Source: JBCBDX01 sp038529265
GTDB taxonomy: Bacteria; Pseudomonadota; Alphaproteobacteria; Rhizobiales; Rhizobiaceae
Direction of reading: 5' to 3'
NCBI GenBank assembly: GCA_038529265.1
Contig: JBCBDX010000001.1
Location: 124,001 to 188,000, forward strand
DNA: 64,000 nt
In this document: piece by piece, positions 1 to 7,991 of the stretch
Layout of the letters: the number at the start of each line of letters is the position of its first letter
Position numbering within the stretch: the first letter of the stretch is position 1
Translations under genes and position numbers: made by a program
Notes under the pieces: generated by a model
What the model saw: the letters and a program-made list of their open reading frames with translations, nothing else
What the model was told of the DNA's origin: nothing
The model's database searches: none

Positions 1-81
1 GGAACCGTTATGAGCCGCATTCACCGGGCCCGCAAAACGCTCGCAGCGCAGTTGAAACAAGACGCCGGAGCGATGCAATGA
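1..81 (+). CDS. ECF-type RNA polymerase sigma factor, C-terminal end (partial)
   Basis: The window opens inside this gene; only the last 26 codons are present. The translated end reads GTVMSRIHRARKTLAAQ and continues to a stop at 79-81. The pattern GT-V-x-S-R-x-x-R-A-R is the recognition-helix end of sigma-70 region 4 in ECF sigma factors, the part that contacts the -35 element. The stop overlaps the start of the following anti-sigma gene (ATGA), the usual arrangement of a sigma factor with its regulator. The subgroup cannot be told from this fragment. Confidence 0.85.
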   Translation, partial: GTVMSRIHRARKTLAAQLKQDAGAMQ

Positions 82-875
82 GCTTTGATCGCGAAAAGCT
101 CAGTGGTTTCCTGGACGGGGAACTGTCGTCTGAAGAAACGCGCGAGATTGAGTTGGCGCTGGAAAGCGACCCTACGCTGGCCGCCGAGCTGGAACAGCTG
201 ATGGCAGCGGACAGCTTTGCCAAGCAAGAGTTTGAAGAAATGCTCTCTGAGCCGGTTCCTCTTGGCTTGGCGGCGGCGGTCAGAAATGCACCCATTGAAC
301 CATCAGCGCCAATGGCTTCCAATAACAATCGTGTCCAACTGCGCAATCGACAAGCGCCTTGGTGGTCGGCTGTTGCGGCTGCTCTGGCGTTGGTCATCGG
401 CAGCGCTGGTGGCTATTTCACTGGCTTGAACACGCAGCCGCAGATCATTGCTGCCGCACCGGGTTGGCTGACCGACATAGCAGATTATCATCGGGTATAT
501 TCTGCGCAGGGCAGACATTTGGTGGAAGTTGATGCTAGCGAATCCGATCACATCGAAACCTGGCTGACCAATACAGTTGGTGCAGACGTGGTTATCCCGG
601 ATCTGGAAAGCCATGGGCTGAATTTTCGTGGTGGCAGGTTGCTTGTGGCAGCCGGCAAGCCGGTCGCACAAATGATGTACACTGATGCGGCCGGGCAGGT
701 CGTTGCGCTTTGCCTGATTGCCAATCCGGAGCCCGATGACGTATTTCGGTCTAGACAGATTGGCGGTTTTGATATGGTCACTTGGGGTGGCGGAGACGCC
801 AATTTTGTCTTGGTGTCAGATCGTGGACGGGATGATTTGGAAGCTGTTGCCCGCACTGCCGCGAGCAGTGTTTAA
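78..875 (+). CDS. Membrane-anchored anti-sigma factor
   Basis: This 265-residue protein probably holds the upstream ECF sigma factor inactive at the membrane. The acidic N-terminus (FDREKLSGFLDGELSSEE) matches the start of anti-sigma domains. One hydrophobic segment at about residues 93-117 (following APWWS) should span the inner membrane, leaving a roughly 145-residue periplasmic domain as the sensing part. The N-terminal domain has no cysteine or histidine, so the zinc-binding HxxxCxxC motif of ZAS-type anti-sigma factors is absent. The start overlaps the sigma stop by four bases, so translation is probably coupled. The signal sensed is unknown. It converges with the sulfotransferase gene only 8 bases downstream. 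Confidence 0.82.
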   Translation: MSFDREKLSGFLDGELSSEETREIELALESDPTLAAELEQLMAADSFAKQEFEEMLSEPVPLGLAAAVRNAPIEPSAPMASNNNRVQLRNRQAPWWSAVAAALALVIGSAGGYFTGLNTQPQIIAAAPGWLTDIADYHRVYSAQGRHLVEVDASESDHIETWLTNTVGADVVIPDLESHGLNFRGGRLLVAAGKPVAQMMYTDAAGQVVALCLIANPEPDDVFRSRQIGGFDMVTWGGGDANFVLVSDRGRDDLEAVARTAASSV

Positions 876-883
876 CACGCAGT

Positions 884-1723
884 TTACTCAAAGCCCCATT
901 TTTCAATCGGAAAATCGAAAACTTCACCGAAATTGCGTATGTCATCGCTCAATACCTCACGCACCGATTTGCGCTGTTCTGCGGTTAGTACGGTCCTTGA
1001 AGCCATGGAACTGCGTCTTAATATTTCATTTCGGATGGTGTTCCGCAGACCATGTGGAAGTCGCCAATATGTTGATGCCAGAATGGGCGACTCATAAACA
1101 ATTTTTTCACGTTTGGTGATCGGCGGTGTCACGTTACCGGCCGTTGTCGTGATATCGGAAAAATCGCCTGAAACGTTCAAAAAACGCGCCAACTCTTGGC
1201 ACGTGTCGTAGGGGTTCGACTGAATAGCATCAAAGTCGACAATTTGGATGCTGTCAGCGCCGAACAATCGGATGTACGGCGATAATTGCGTGAAGTACAT
1301 GGAGTAGGAAAAGTACTTTGCTGCGCTAATCGGCTCGCTCGGTTCAAACCACTTAAATCCCATTGAAAAGTTATACTGGGATTCAATGCGATCTATCGGA
1401 TTGCGCACACAATAGATGAACTTCGGTCTCAGCCCTGCTTCAAAAATGCGTTGAGCAACGCCTGGTTTTGATGGAAGCTTTGTGTATCCCGTCGACGCCT
1501 CAAGCAGGATAGGATCTTTTATCGTGATGGTTTGCGGCCACAGTTCTCGATAGCTCGCAAACGTCGGCTGATTGTGCAAATCACCATTGTGATCATGCAT
1601 AAAAAATTGAGGCTCTTTAACCTTCGAAGGAACAATCTGTGGGTGCTGGCTGAGCATACCAAACAAGGAAGTGGTGCCAGCTTTCATGGCACCAATGATC
1701 ATCGCATAGCGCTCGTTTGCCAA
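884..1723 (-). CDS. PAPS-dependent sulfotransferase family protein
   Basis: The 279-residue product belongs to the sulfotransferase family that moves a sulfuryl group from PAPS to a carbohydrate, lipid or small-molecule acceptor. The 5'-phosphosulfate loop is visible near residues 10-20 (IIGAMKAGTTSLF) and the 3'-phosphate-binding motif near residues 100-112 (CVRNPIDRIESQY). No signal peptide is seen, so it is cytoplasmic. The start used is TTG with a GGGG stretch just upstream; the in-frame ATG at 1702 is the alternative. It lies downstream of the beta-oxidation genes on the same strand but behind a probable terminator. The acceptor cannot be predicted. Confidence 0.75.
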   Translation of the reverse strand: MANERYAMIIGAMKAGTTSLFGMLSQHPQIVPSKVKEPQFFMHDHNGDLHNQPTFASYRELWPQTITIKDPILLEASTGYTKLPSKPGVAQRIFEAGLRPKFIYCVRNPIDRIESQYNFSMGFKWFEPSEPISAAKYFSYSMYFTQLSPYIRLFGADSIQIVDFDAIQSNPYDTCQELARFLNVSGDFSDITTTAGNVTPPITKREKIVYESPILASTYWRLPHGLRNTIRNEILRRSSMASRTVLTAEQRKSVREVLSDDIRNFGEVFDFPIEKWGFE

Positions 1724-1762
1724 CGTTTCGCCCCGTACACCTGATGTTTTATCGGCCGAGGC

Positions 1763-1787
1763 AAAACTGATCGCAATCCCCGATCAG
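1763..1787 (-). terminator. Probable rho-independent terminator of the fadB-type gene
   Basis: On the minus strand a perfect 7-bp stem (CTGATCG / CGATCAG) with a 7-base loop is followed by TTTT. The stem contains the stop codon of the multifunctional beta-oxidation gene. The T-run is short, so termination may be partial, and some read-through into the sulfotransferase gene is possible. Confidence 0.5.
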
Positions 1788-4006
1788 GCCGCCTCTTTTT
1801 TCTCCAGCTCCGCGTATGGATTAAAGCGCGTATAGAAGGTGTCACCTGTCTTAGCCATATCGGTCAGGATACGTGGCACCTTGAACTGCGAACCAAATTT
1901 GCGCTGGAGCTTTTTGGCGATCGCCACAAATTCAGCAACGCCCATATTGTCGATGTAGGACAGCGTCCCGCCTGTATAGGGCGCAAAGCCAAAGGCAAGG
2001 ATCGAACCAACATCGGCTTCACGCGGATCGGTAACATGACCTTCGCCCATCACGCGCGCTGCTTCCAACGCGATGACAACCAGGAAGCGCTGTTTGAGCT
2101 CTTCAAAGTCAACCGAGTCCGCGTCCTGTTGCGGGTACATGTCTTTTAGGCCGGCCCAGATGTGCTTCTTGGCAGGCTTTGCCGGATAATCGTAGAAACC
2201 TTTGCCGTTCTTGCGGCCTTTACGATCATGTGTGTCGACCATCGTGTTAACCAGGTCGATATGCTCTTGCTTGACGATGCCCTCACCAAGGTCACGCACG
2301 GTTTGCGCAAGGATTTTCTGCGATAGATCGATGGCTGTCTCGTCATTGAGCGCCAGCGGACCGACCGGCATACCTGCCATCTTTGCGGCGTTTTCGATCA
2401 TTACCGGCGGCACGCCTTCAGTCAGCATGTTATAGGCTTCTGACATGTACTGAAGCACGCAACGGTTCACATAGAATCCGCGCGTATCCTTGACGACAAT
2501 TGGCGTCTTCTTGATCGCACGCACATAATCGAGCGCGACGGCCAGTGCTTTGTCGGATGTCTTCTTGCCGAGGATCACTTCCACCAACATCATCTTGTCG
2601 ACGGGCGAGAAAAAGTGGATGCCGATGAAGTTTTTCGGACGCACTGAGTTCATTGCCAAATCCGAGATCGGAATGGTCGACGTGTTGGAAGCAAAGACGG
2701 CAGTGCGCTTCATTGTCGCTTCAGCTTGTTCTGTTGCAGCTTTTTTGACACCTGAATCTTCAAACACTGCCTCAATCACCAGATCGCAACCGTCAAATTC
2801 GGAATAGTCGGTCGTCGGCGTGATCAGCGACAGGAGCTTGTCAGCAGCGTCTTGTGTTGTACGGCCCTTTTGCATCGCTTTCTTCAATAGATCGGCTGAA
2901 TGCGCTTTACCGCGTTCTGCCGCTTCCTGGTCACGATCAAGCAGAACGACCGGAATACCAGCTTTGGCGGTCACATAGGCAATACCAGCACCCATGAAGC
3001 CTGCGCCCAGAACGCCGATCTTCTTGAACTTGGTCGGCTTCACATCAACTGGACGGCGTGCACCCTTGTTCAACTCCTGCATGGAAACGAAAAGTGAGCG
3101 GATCATCGCACCGGCTTCTGTGGTTTGCAGAACCTGAGTGAAGTAACGCTGCTCGATTTTGAGCGCCGTATCAAACGGCACCAGAAGGCCTTCATAGACA
3201 CATTTCAAGATCGCAGCTGCGCCGGGATAGTTCATGTGTGTCTCACGGCGCAGGATCGCGGAAGCAGCAGGCCAGACATTGGCACCTTGTGGTGAATAGA
3301 CTTTGCCGCCGGGCAGTTTGAACCCTTTTTCATCCCACGGCTGGACTGGTGATAGCCCGTCCATGATCATTTTCTTGGCGGCTTTGATCAGGTTCTTGGC
3401 GGGAACCACGTCGTGAATGAGCCCCATGGCCTTTGCGCGCGATGGCTTCAGGTTTTGACCCGTGGTCATCATCTGCAATGCGTCTTGCTGGTTGCAAAGA
3501 CGTGGCACGCGTTGTGTGCCGCCAGCGCCGGGGAAGATGCCTATCTTGACCTCAGGAAGCGCAATTTTCACTGCATCGCTGTCGGCAGCAACCCGGCCAT
3601 GGCACGCCAGCGACAGTTCAGTCGCGCCGCCCATGCAAACGCCGTTGATCGCGGAAACCCAAGGCTTTCCAGACGTTTCAATTTTCCGGTAGACTTGGCT
3701 CATCTTGCCCGCATTGTCGAAGAGCAGTTGAGTTGCGCCGTCGGGATTGCTGGCTTTCTCGGCTTCATAGGCATCAAACATCGCCTTGATCATGGTGATA
3801 TCTGCACCGCCGGAAAATGACTCCTTCTTGCCGGACGTAAAGACAACGCCTTTGACGGCTTCGTCAGCGGTCAGCTGATCGCAAATGGCGTCCAGTTCGG
3901 TCAGCGCCTCCACAGTGAAGACGTTCATGGAACGCCCGGGCATGTCCCACGTGATGAGTGCGATACCGTCGGCGTCTGTTTCGATGGTGTAGTTGTTATA
4001 TGTCAT
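1784..4006 (-). CDS. fadJ: 3-hydroxyacyl-CoA dehydrogenase / enoyl-CoA hydratase, multifunctional (FadB/FadJ type)
   Basis: This 740-residue protein carries the two middle steps of beta-oxidation: hydration of 2-enoyl-CoA and NAD-dependent oxidation of L-3-hydroxyacyl-CoA. The N-terminal crotonase domain (about 1-190) shows the oxyanion-hole segments GGADITM and NGVCMGGATELSLA. The Rossmann domain starts near residue 310 (IGVLGAGFMGAGIAYV), followed by the C-terminal 3HCDH domains (ASNTSTIPISD, GIHFFSPVDKM). An upstream in-frame start exists at 4081, but it would overlap the thiolase gene; the ATG at 4006 has a GGGAGG ribosome site and fits the family length. It is the last gene of the GST-thiolase-FadJ run, 16 bases after the thiolase stop. 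FadB and FadJ types cannot be separated by eye. Confidence 0.95.
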   Translation of the reverse strand: MTYNNYTIETDADGIALITWDMPGRSMNVFTVEALTELDAICDQLTADEAVKGVVFTSGKKESFSGGADITMIKAMFDAYEAEKASNPDGATQLLFDNAGKMSQVYRKIETSGKPWVSAINGVCMGGATELSLACHGRVAADSDAVKIALPEVKIGIFPGAGGTQRVPRLCNQQDALQMMTTGQNLKPSRAKAMGLIHDVVPAKNLIKAAKKMIMDGLSPVQPWDEKGFKLPGGKVYSPQGANVWPAASAILRRETHMNYPGAAAILKCVYEGLLVPFDTALKIEQRYFTQVLQTTEAGAMIRSLFVSMQELNKGARRPVDVKPTKFKKIGVLGAGFMGAGIAYVTAKAGIPVVLLDRDQEAAERGKAHSADLLKKAMQKGRTTQDAADKLLSLITPTTDYSEFDGCDLVIEAVFEDSGVKKAATEQAEATMKRTAVFASNTSTIPISDLAMNSVRPKNFIGIHFFSPVDKMMLVEVILGKKTSDKALAVALDYVRAIKKTPIVVKDTRGFYVNRCVLQYMSEAYNMLTEGVPPVMIENAAKMAGMPVGPLALNDETAIDLSQKILAQTVRDLGEGIVKQEHIDLVNTMVDTHDRKGRKNGKGFYDYPAKPAKKHIWAGLKDMYPQQDADSVDFEELKQRFLVVIALEAARVMGEGHVTDPREADVGSILAFGFAPYTGGTLSYIDNMGVAEFVAIAKKLQRKFGSQFKVPRILTDMAKTGDTFYTRFNPYAELEKKEAA

Positions 4007-4022
4007 TGTCGCCTCCCGATCC

Positions 4023-5231
4023 TTAAACGCGCTCGATGATGGTTGCCGTGCCCATGCCCGCCCCGATGCACAAAGTGACAAGCGCTGTGTTCAGGTCGCG
4101 GCGTTCAAGTTCATCGAGCACAGTGCCGAGGATCATGGCGCCCGTTGCACCGAGCGGATGGCCCATGGCGATGGCACCACCAGCTACGTTCATCTTTTCG
4201 TGTGGAATATCGAAAGCCTGCATGTGACGCAGAACGACGGCGGCGAACGCTTCGTTCAGTTCAAAGAGATCGATATCGCTGATCTCCATCTTGGCTTTCT
4301 TCAAAAGCTTCTCGGTCACATCAACCGGGCCGGTCAACATAAGGGTCGGGTCAGAGCCGATGTTGGCGAAGGCCTTGATCTTGGCGCGTGGTGCCTTGCC
4401 GATCATTTTGGCCGCCTTTTTGGAACCAAGAAGAACACCAGCTGCGCCATCGACGATGCCGGACGAGTTGCCCGCGTGGTGGACATAGTTGATCTCTTCC
4501 ACTTCCGGATGGCCGGCAATGCCAACAGCTTCAAAACCGCCCATTTGACCGGGCATCACAAAGGATGGGTTGAGCGAACCGAGAGACTGCATGTCTGTGC
4601 CCGGACGCATATGCTCATCATGGTCAAGGATGGTCAGACCATTCTGGTCTTTGACTTCGATAACCGAGTTTTTGAAGTGGCCCTTTTCCCAGCTCTCAGC
4701 GGAGCGCTTTTGGCTCTCAACAGCATAGGCATCGCAATCGTCGCGGGAAAAGCCGTACTTGGTGGCGATGAGATCGGCGGACACACCCTGCGGCATGAAG
4801 AAAGCCGGAATGTTGACCGATGGGTCCATATACCAGGCACCACCGGATGCGCCCATGCCAACACGGGACATGCTCTCAACGCCGCCTGCGATAACGATAT
4901 CGTCAGCGCCTTGAGCGATTTTTGCCGCGCCAAAGTTCACCGCATCAAGGCCCGATGCACAGAAGCGGTTGATCTGCATACCAGGGGCTTCAGTCGCATA
5001 GCCAGCCTCAAAAACAGCGGCACGGGCGATGTCACCACCGGCTTCATAGACTGGGTCCACATTGCCAAGAATGACGTCATCCACTTTCGACGTGTCGAGC
5101 TCATTGCGGTCTCGTAGCGCGCCCAAAACTTTGGCTGCCAAGCGCGGCGTTGGCACTTCATGCAACGAACCATCTTTTTTGCCACGGCCGCGCGGCGTAC
5201 GAACCGCGTCATAGATAAATGCATCAGCCAT
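4023..5231 (-). CDS. fadA: Acetyl-CoA C-acyltransferase (3-ketoacyl-CoA thiolase)
   Basis: The 402-residue thiolase performs the last step of beta-oxidation, cleaving 3-ketoacyl-CoA to acetyl-CoA and a shortened acyl-CoA. The three catalytic positions are present: the nucleophile Cys91 in NRFCASG, His358 in GHPLGATG and Cys388 in CIGAGMG. It lies directly upstream of the fadJ-type gene, as in bacterial fatty-acid oxidation complexes, where the two proteins form a heterotetramer. The ATG start is preceded by GGGAG. It is probably co-transcribed with the GST gene upstream, with a short inverted repeat in the gap between them. Confidence 0.95.
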   Translation of the reverse strand: MADAFIYDAVRTPRGRGKKDGSLHEVPTPRLAAKVLGALRDRNELDTSKVDDVILGNVDPVYEAGGDIARAAVFEAGYATEAPGMQINRFCASGLDAVNFGAAKIAQGADDIVIAGGVESMSRVGMGASGGAWYMDPSVNIPAFFMPQGVSADLIATKYGFSRDDCDAYAVESQKRSAESWEKGHFKNSVIEVKDQNGLTILDHDEHMRPGTDMQSLGSLNPSFVMPGQMGGFEAVGIAGHPEVEEINYVHHAGNSSGIVDGAAGVLLGSKKAAKMIGKAPRAKIKAFANIGSDPTLMLTGPVDVTEKLLKKAKMEISDIDLFELNEAFAAVVLRHMQAFDIPHEKMNVAGGAIAMGHPLGATGAMILGTVLDELERRDLNTALVTLCIGAGMGTATIIERV

Positions 5232-5250
5232 ATTCTATTCTCCCGTTTAT

Positions 5251-5279
5251 GTGCGCAGTGCGTTTCTTTGCTTGCGCAC
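5251..5279. repeat. Inverted repeat between the GST and thiolase genes
   Basis: GTGCGCA at 5251-5257 and TGCGCAC at 5273-5279 form perfect 7-bp arms around a 15-base loop in the 51-base gap between the GST stop and the thiolase start. No T-run follows on either strand, so it is not a classical terminator. It may be an RNA-processing stem, a weak operator, or chance. Confidence 0.35.
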
Positions 5280-5282
5280 GGA

Positions 5283-5936
5283 TTATGCCGTCATGACCTG
5301 AGGGTCGCGCCCTGAAGGCATCAGGTCTTCTGATCTTTTGTAGCCGGGCAGGGCACGAATACGCTCCAGCCAAGGTTCAATATTGGGTCGGCCCTCGTAG
5401 GATATGCCGATCTGTTCGGGCCAATGCAGGTAACCCTGACATGCCAAGTCAGCGATGGTGCATCGGTCGCCCGTCAAAAAGGGTTTGTCTGCCAATGCCA
5501 AGTTCATCGCCTTTAATGCCGCGCCCAAGCGCTGCTCAAAGGACTGGGTCATCGCGCCTTCCGGTGTATTCGCAAAACGACGGAAAAAACGCAGTGGGCC
5601 CGCATATCCCGAGACCTTCTGGCTATCGAATAGAAGCCAACGCAGGACGTCATATTCTTCTGCTTCGGTTTGTGGCCCGTAGGTGCCGAAGTGTTTGCTC
5701 AAATAGGTCAGGCATGCACCTGACTGGGAGAGTGTAAAGTCGCCGTCAGCGCGGTGATGGACGAGCACCGGTGCCTCGGCCATCACATTCAACTTGCGAT
5801 AGTTGTCCGTCTTCGTGCCGCCAGTGAAAAACGCAATACGCTCGCAGCGCCAATCTGCGCCGTTTAATTCGAGCATCAAGGCAACCTTGTAAGCGTTCCC
5901 TGATTCCCAGAAACCGTAAAGGGTAAAGTCAGGCAT
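5283..5936 (-). CDS. Glutathione S-transferase family protein
   Basis: The product of 217 residues has the two-domain GST layout: an N-terminal thioredoxin-like domain (PDFTLYGFWESGNAYKVA; the EAPVLVHH segment carries the cis-Pro) followed by an all-helical C-terminal domain containing LTGDRCTIADLACQGYLHW, the N-capping/hydrophobic staple motif. An in-frame GTG lies upstream at 5954, but GGGAGG sits ideally before the ATG at 5936, so that start is used. It sits between the acyl-CoA dehydrogenase and thiolase genes; a role in handling reactive or glutathione-conjugated intermediates of the pathway is an inference from position only. A terminator-like hairpin lies between it and the dehydrogenase. 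Confidence 0.85.
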   Translation of the reverse strand: MPDFTLYGFWESGNAYKVALMLELNGADWRCERIAFFTGGTKTDNYRKLNVMAEAPVLVHHRADGDFTLSQSGACLTYLSKHFGTYGPQTEAEEYDVLRWLLFDSQKVSGYAGPLRFFRRFANTPEGAMTQSFEQRLGAALKAMNLALADKPFLTGDRCTIADLACQGYLHWPEQIGISYEGRPNIEPWLERIRALPGYKRSEDLMPSGRDPQVMTA

Positions 5937-5962
5937 CACCGGCCTCCCAATCACAACCAGTC

Positions 5963-5988
5963 AAAAAAGGGCGGCAAACCTGTCGCCC
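5963..5988 (-). terminator. Probable intrinsic terminator between acyl-CoA dehydrogenase and GST genes
   Basis: On the minus strand GGGCGACA and TGCCGCCC pair around a GGTT loop with a single A-C mismatch, and TTTTTT follows. It starts 12 bases after the dehydrogenase stop. It should separate or attenuate transcription from the dehydrogenase into the GST-fadA-fadJ genes, although all four genes point the same way. Confidence 0.55.
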
Positions 5989-6000
5989 AACTAAACTGAA

Positions 6001-7797
6001 TTAAAATGCCTCTTCCGGGATCGCCATCATGCTGTCGGCACCGGCGGAAATCCGCGCAAGATGCGCTGAGCTTTCCGGCATGATGCGCTCGAAGAAGAAG
6101 GTCGCTGTCGCCAACTTGTTTTCGAGATAGCTTGCGTCACCATTGGCACCGGCGGCCAGTTTTTCTTGGGCTGCCTTGACTTGAAGGCCCCACATATAAC
6201 CAAGCGCCACGAGGCCGAAGAGATGCATATAGTCATGCGAACCGGCACCGGCATTGTCGGGCTTGGCCATGGCGTTTTGCACAAACCACATGGTTGCCTG
6301 CTGCAAGTCGTTGAGGCCTTTCTTCAGATGCTTCGTGAACAACGACATTTGTTCATTGTCGCGATTTTCTTCGCAGAAATCGCCAACTTCTTTGAAGAAG
6401 GCCTGGATGCCGCGACCACCATTGGCTCCGAGTTTGCGGCCAACCAGATCAAGTGCCTGAATGCCATTGGCACCTTCATAGATCATGGCAATACGCGCAT
6501 CGCGCACATATTGGCTCATGCCCCACTCTTCGACATAGCCATGACCGCCATACATCTGCTGGGCCATCACAGCGTGGTCAAAACCTTTGTCGGTCAGGAC
6601 GCCTTTGATCACCGGCGTCAACAAGCCCATCATTTCTTCATTCAGTTCGGCGTCAGTTGCATCCTCGGAGCGGTGGGCGACGTCGGACTTGAGCGCGGCC
6701 CATAAGATAAAGGCACGACCAGATTCGTTGAAGGCGCGGATAGTCATCAGATTGCGACGAACATCGGGGTGCACAATGATCGGATCAGCTTTTTTGTCTT
6801 CGTGTTTTGCGCCTGTCAAAGCGCGACCCTGAATACGCTCTTTCGCGTAGGTAACCGCGTTTTGGTAGGCGACTTCCGCAACAGAGAGGCCCTGCAGGCC
6901 AACACCCAACCGGGCTTCATTCATCATGATGAACATGGCCTTCAGGCCTTTATGCTCTTCACCAACGAGGTAGCCGGTGGCATCGTCATAGTTCATCACA
7001 CATGTGGAGTTGCCGTGAATGCCCATCTTGTGTTCGATCGAACCGCAAGTCGCGCCGTTGCGATCACCCACCGAGCCGTCTTCATTGACGTTGTATTTTG
7101 GCACGATGAACAGAGAGATGCCTTTGACGCCCTCTGGAGCGCCTTCAATACGCGCCAACACCAAGTGGATGATGTTCTCGCTCATATCGTGCTCACCGGC
7201 GGAGATGAAAATCTTCTGGCCGGAGATTTTGTAGCTACCATCGCCTTGCGGCATCGCCTTTGTGCGCAAAAGGCCAAGATCCGTGCCGCAATGCGGCTCG
7301 GTCAGGTTCATGGTTCCTGTCCAGGTTCCTTCGCACATTTTTGGCAGGAATGTTGCCTTCTGCTCGTCTGAGCCGTGAACATAGATTGCTGCCATCGCCC
7401 CTTGGGTAAGGCCCGGGTACATCATCAATGCCATATTGGCTGAAGAGAAATACTCGCCGACGGCCGTGTGCAATGTGTAGGGAAGGCCCTGACCACCATA
7501 TTCAGGATCAAAAGCAAGGCCCATCCAACCGCCTTCCTTGAACTGGTCATAAGCTGCCTTGAAGCCTTCAGGTGTTGTTACTGAACCATCTTCGTGGCGA
7601 ACACAGCCTTGCTGATCGCCAACCTGGTTCAGTGGGAAAAACACTTCCTCGGCAACACGAGCGCCTTCGCGAAGTACTGCTTCCACGATGTCAGGGGAGG
7701 CGTCAGCGAAACCCGGCAGATTATTATACTTCTCATATTTGAGTACGTCGTTGAGAATAAAGAGCGTGTCTTCAACCGGAGCTGAATAAGCGGGCAT
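6001..7797 (-). CDS. Acyl-CoA dehydrogenase, long (about 600-residue) type
   Basis: The 598-residue flavoenzyme catalyses the first oxidation of beta-oxidation, acyl-CoA to trans-2-enoyl-CoA. Visible family signatures are the FAD/substrate stretch TGTMNLTEPHCGTDLG in the middle domain and the C-terminal region QMYGGHGYVEEWGMSQYVRD, followed by IYEGANGIQALDLVGR, where the catalytic glutamate of this subfamily is expected (IYEG). It is longer than the usual 380-residue enzymes and carries the extra C-terminal helical domain (about residues 480-598) of the type annotated as FadE-like or DUF-containing dehydrogenases. The ATG at 7797 has an excellent GGAGGAAATC leader, so the upstream in-frame start at 7857 is rejected. 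The promoter region holds a palindromic operator. Confidence 0.93.
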   Translation of the reverse strand: MPAYSAPVEDTLFILNDVLKYEKYNNLPGFADASPDIVEAVLREGARVAEEVFFPLNQVGDQQGCVRHEDGSVTTPEGFKAAYDQFKEGGWMGLAFDPEYGGQGLPYTLHTAVGEYFSSANMALMMYPGLTQGAMAAIYVHGSDEQKATFLPKMCEGTWTGTMNLTEPHCGTDLGLLRTKAMPQGDGSYKISGQKIFISAGEHDMSENIIHLVLARIEGAPEGVKGISLFIVPKYNVNEDGSVGDRNGATCGSIEHKMGIHGNSTCVMNYDDATGYLVGEEHKGLKAMFIMMNEARLGVGLQGLSVAEVAYQNAVTYAKERIQGRALTGAKHEDKKADPIIVHPDVRRNLMTIRAFNESGRAFILWAALKSDVAHRSEDATDAELNEEMMGLLTPVIKGVLTDKGFDHAVMAQQMYGGHGYVEEWGMSQYVRDARIAMIYEGANGIQALDLVGRKLGANGGRGIQAFFKEVGDFCEENRDNEQMSLFTKHLKKGLNDLQQATMWFVQNAMAKPDNAGAGSHDYMHLFGLVALGYMWGLQVKAAQEKLAAGANGDASYLENKLATATFFFERIMPESSAHLARISAGADSMMAIPEEAF

Positions 7798-7854
7798 GAT
7801 TTCCTCCAAACGGTCTTGGCGCTGTGGGGCGCGCCTTGGCTGGATGGTGTCTAT

Positions 7855-7888
7855 CAAATTTTGACGTTTGCGTAAACGTCAAAATTTG
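7855..7888. promoter_or_regulatory. Extended palindrome, probable MerR-family operator for the beta-oxidation genes
   Basis: Two perfect 15-bp arms (CAAATTTTGACGTTT and its complement) flank the four bases GCGT. Of these, the inner C-G pair also matches, so only one central pair is broken. The core TTGACGTTTGCGTAAACGTC has the form of operators bound by MerR-family regulators of branched-chain and fatty-acid catabolism (LiuR-like); this match is from memory. It lies 58 bases upstream of the acyl-CoA dehydrogenase start and about 100 bases downstream of the merR-type gene, the expected place for control of the fad genes. A hairpin role in RNA is possible, but no T-run follows on the minus strand. 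Confidence 0.65.
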
Positions 7889-7898
7889 CCCCTTACAG

Positions 7899-7928
7899 AA
7901 AAAAGCCCGCACATTTGAGAGCGGGCTT
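7899..7928 (-). terminator. Rho-independent terminator of the merR-type gene
   Basis: AAGCCCGC and GCGGGCTT form a perfect 8-bp stem with a 10-base loop; read on the minus strand it ends in a T6 run. It lies 64 bases after the regulator stop, between the regulator and the operator/promoter of the acyl-CoA dehydrogenase, so the two genes are separate transcription units. Confidence 0.85.
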
Positions 7929-7991
7929 GGTGTTTTCGTTTGTTTTTAGGCTTTTTGAAGCGTTTTGCAGATGCTCGACGGTGCTGTAAGC

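Noticed and set aside
3993..5117. A 374-codon open frame antisense to the thiolase gene
   Set aside because: The minus-strand frame is a textbook thiolase with all catalytic residues; the plus-strand frame is a codon-bias shadow with no known motifs.
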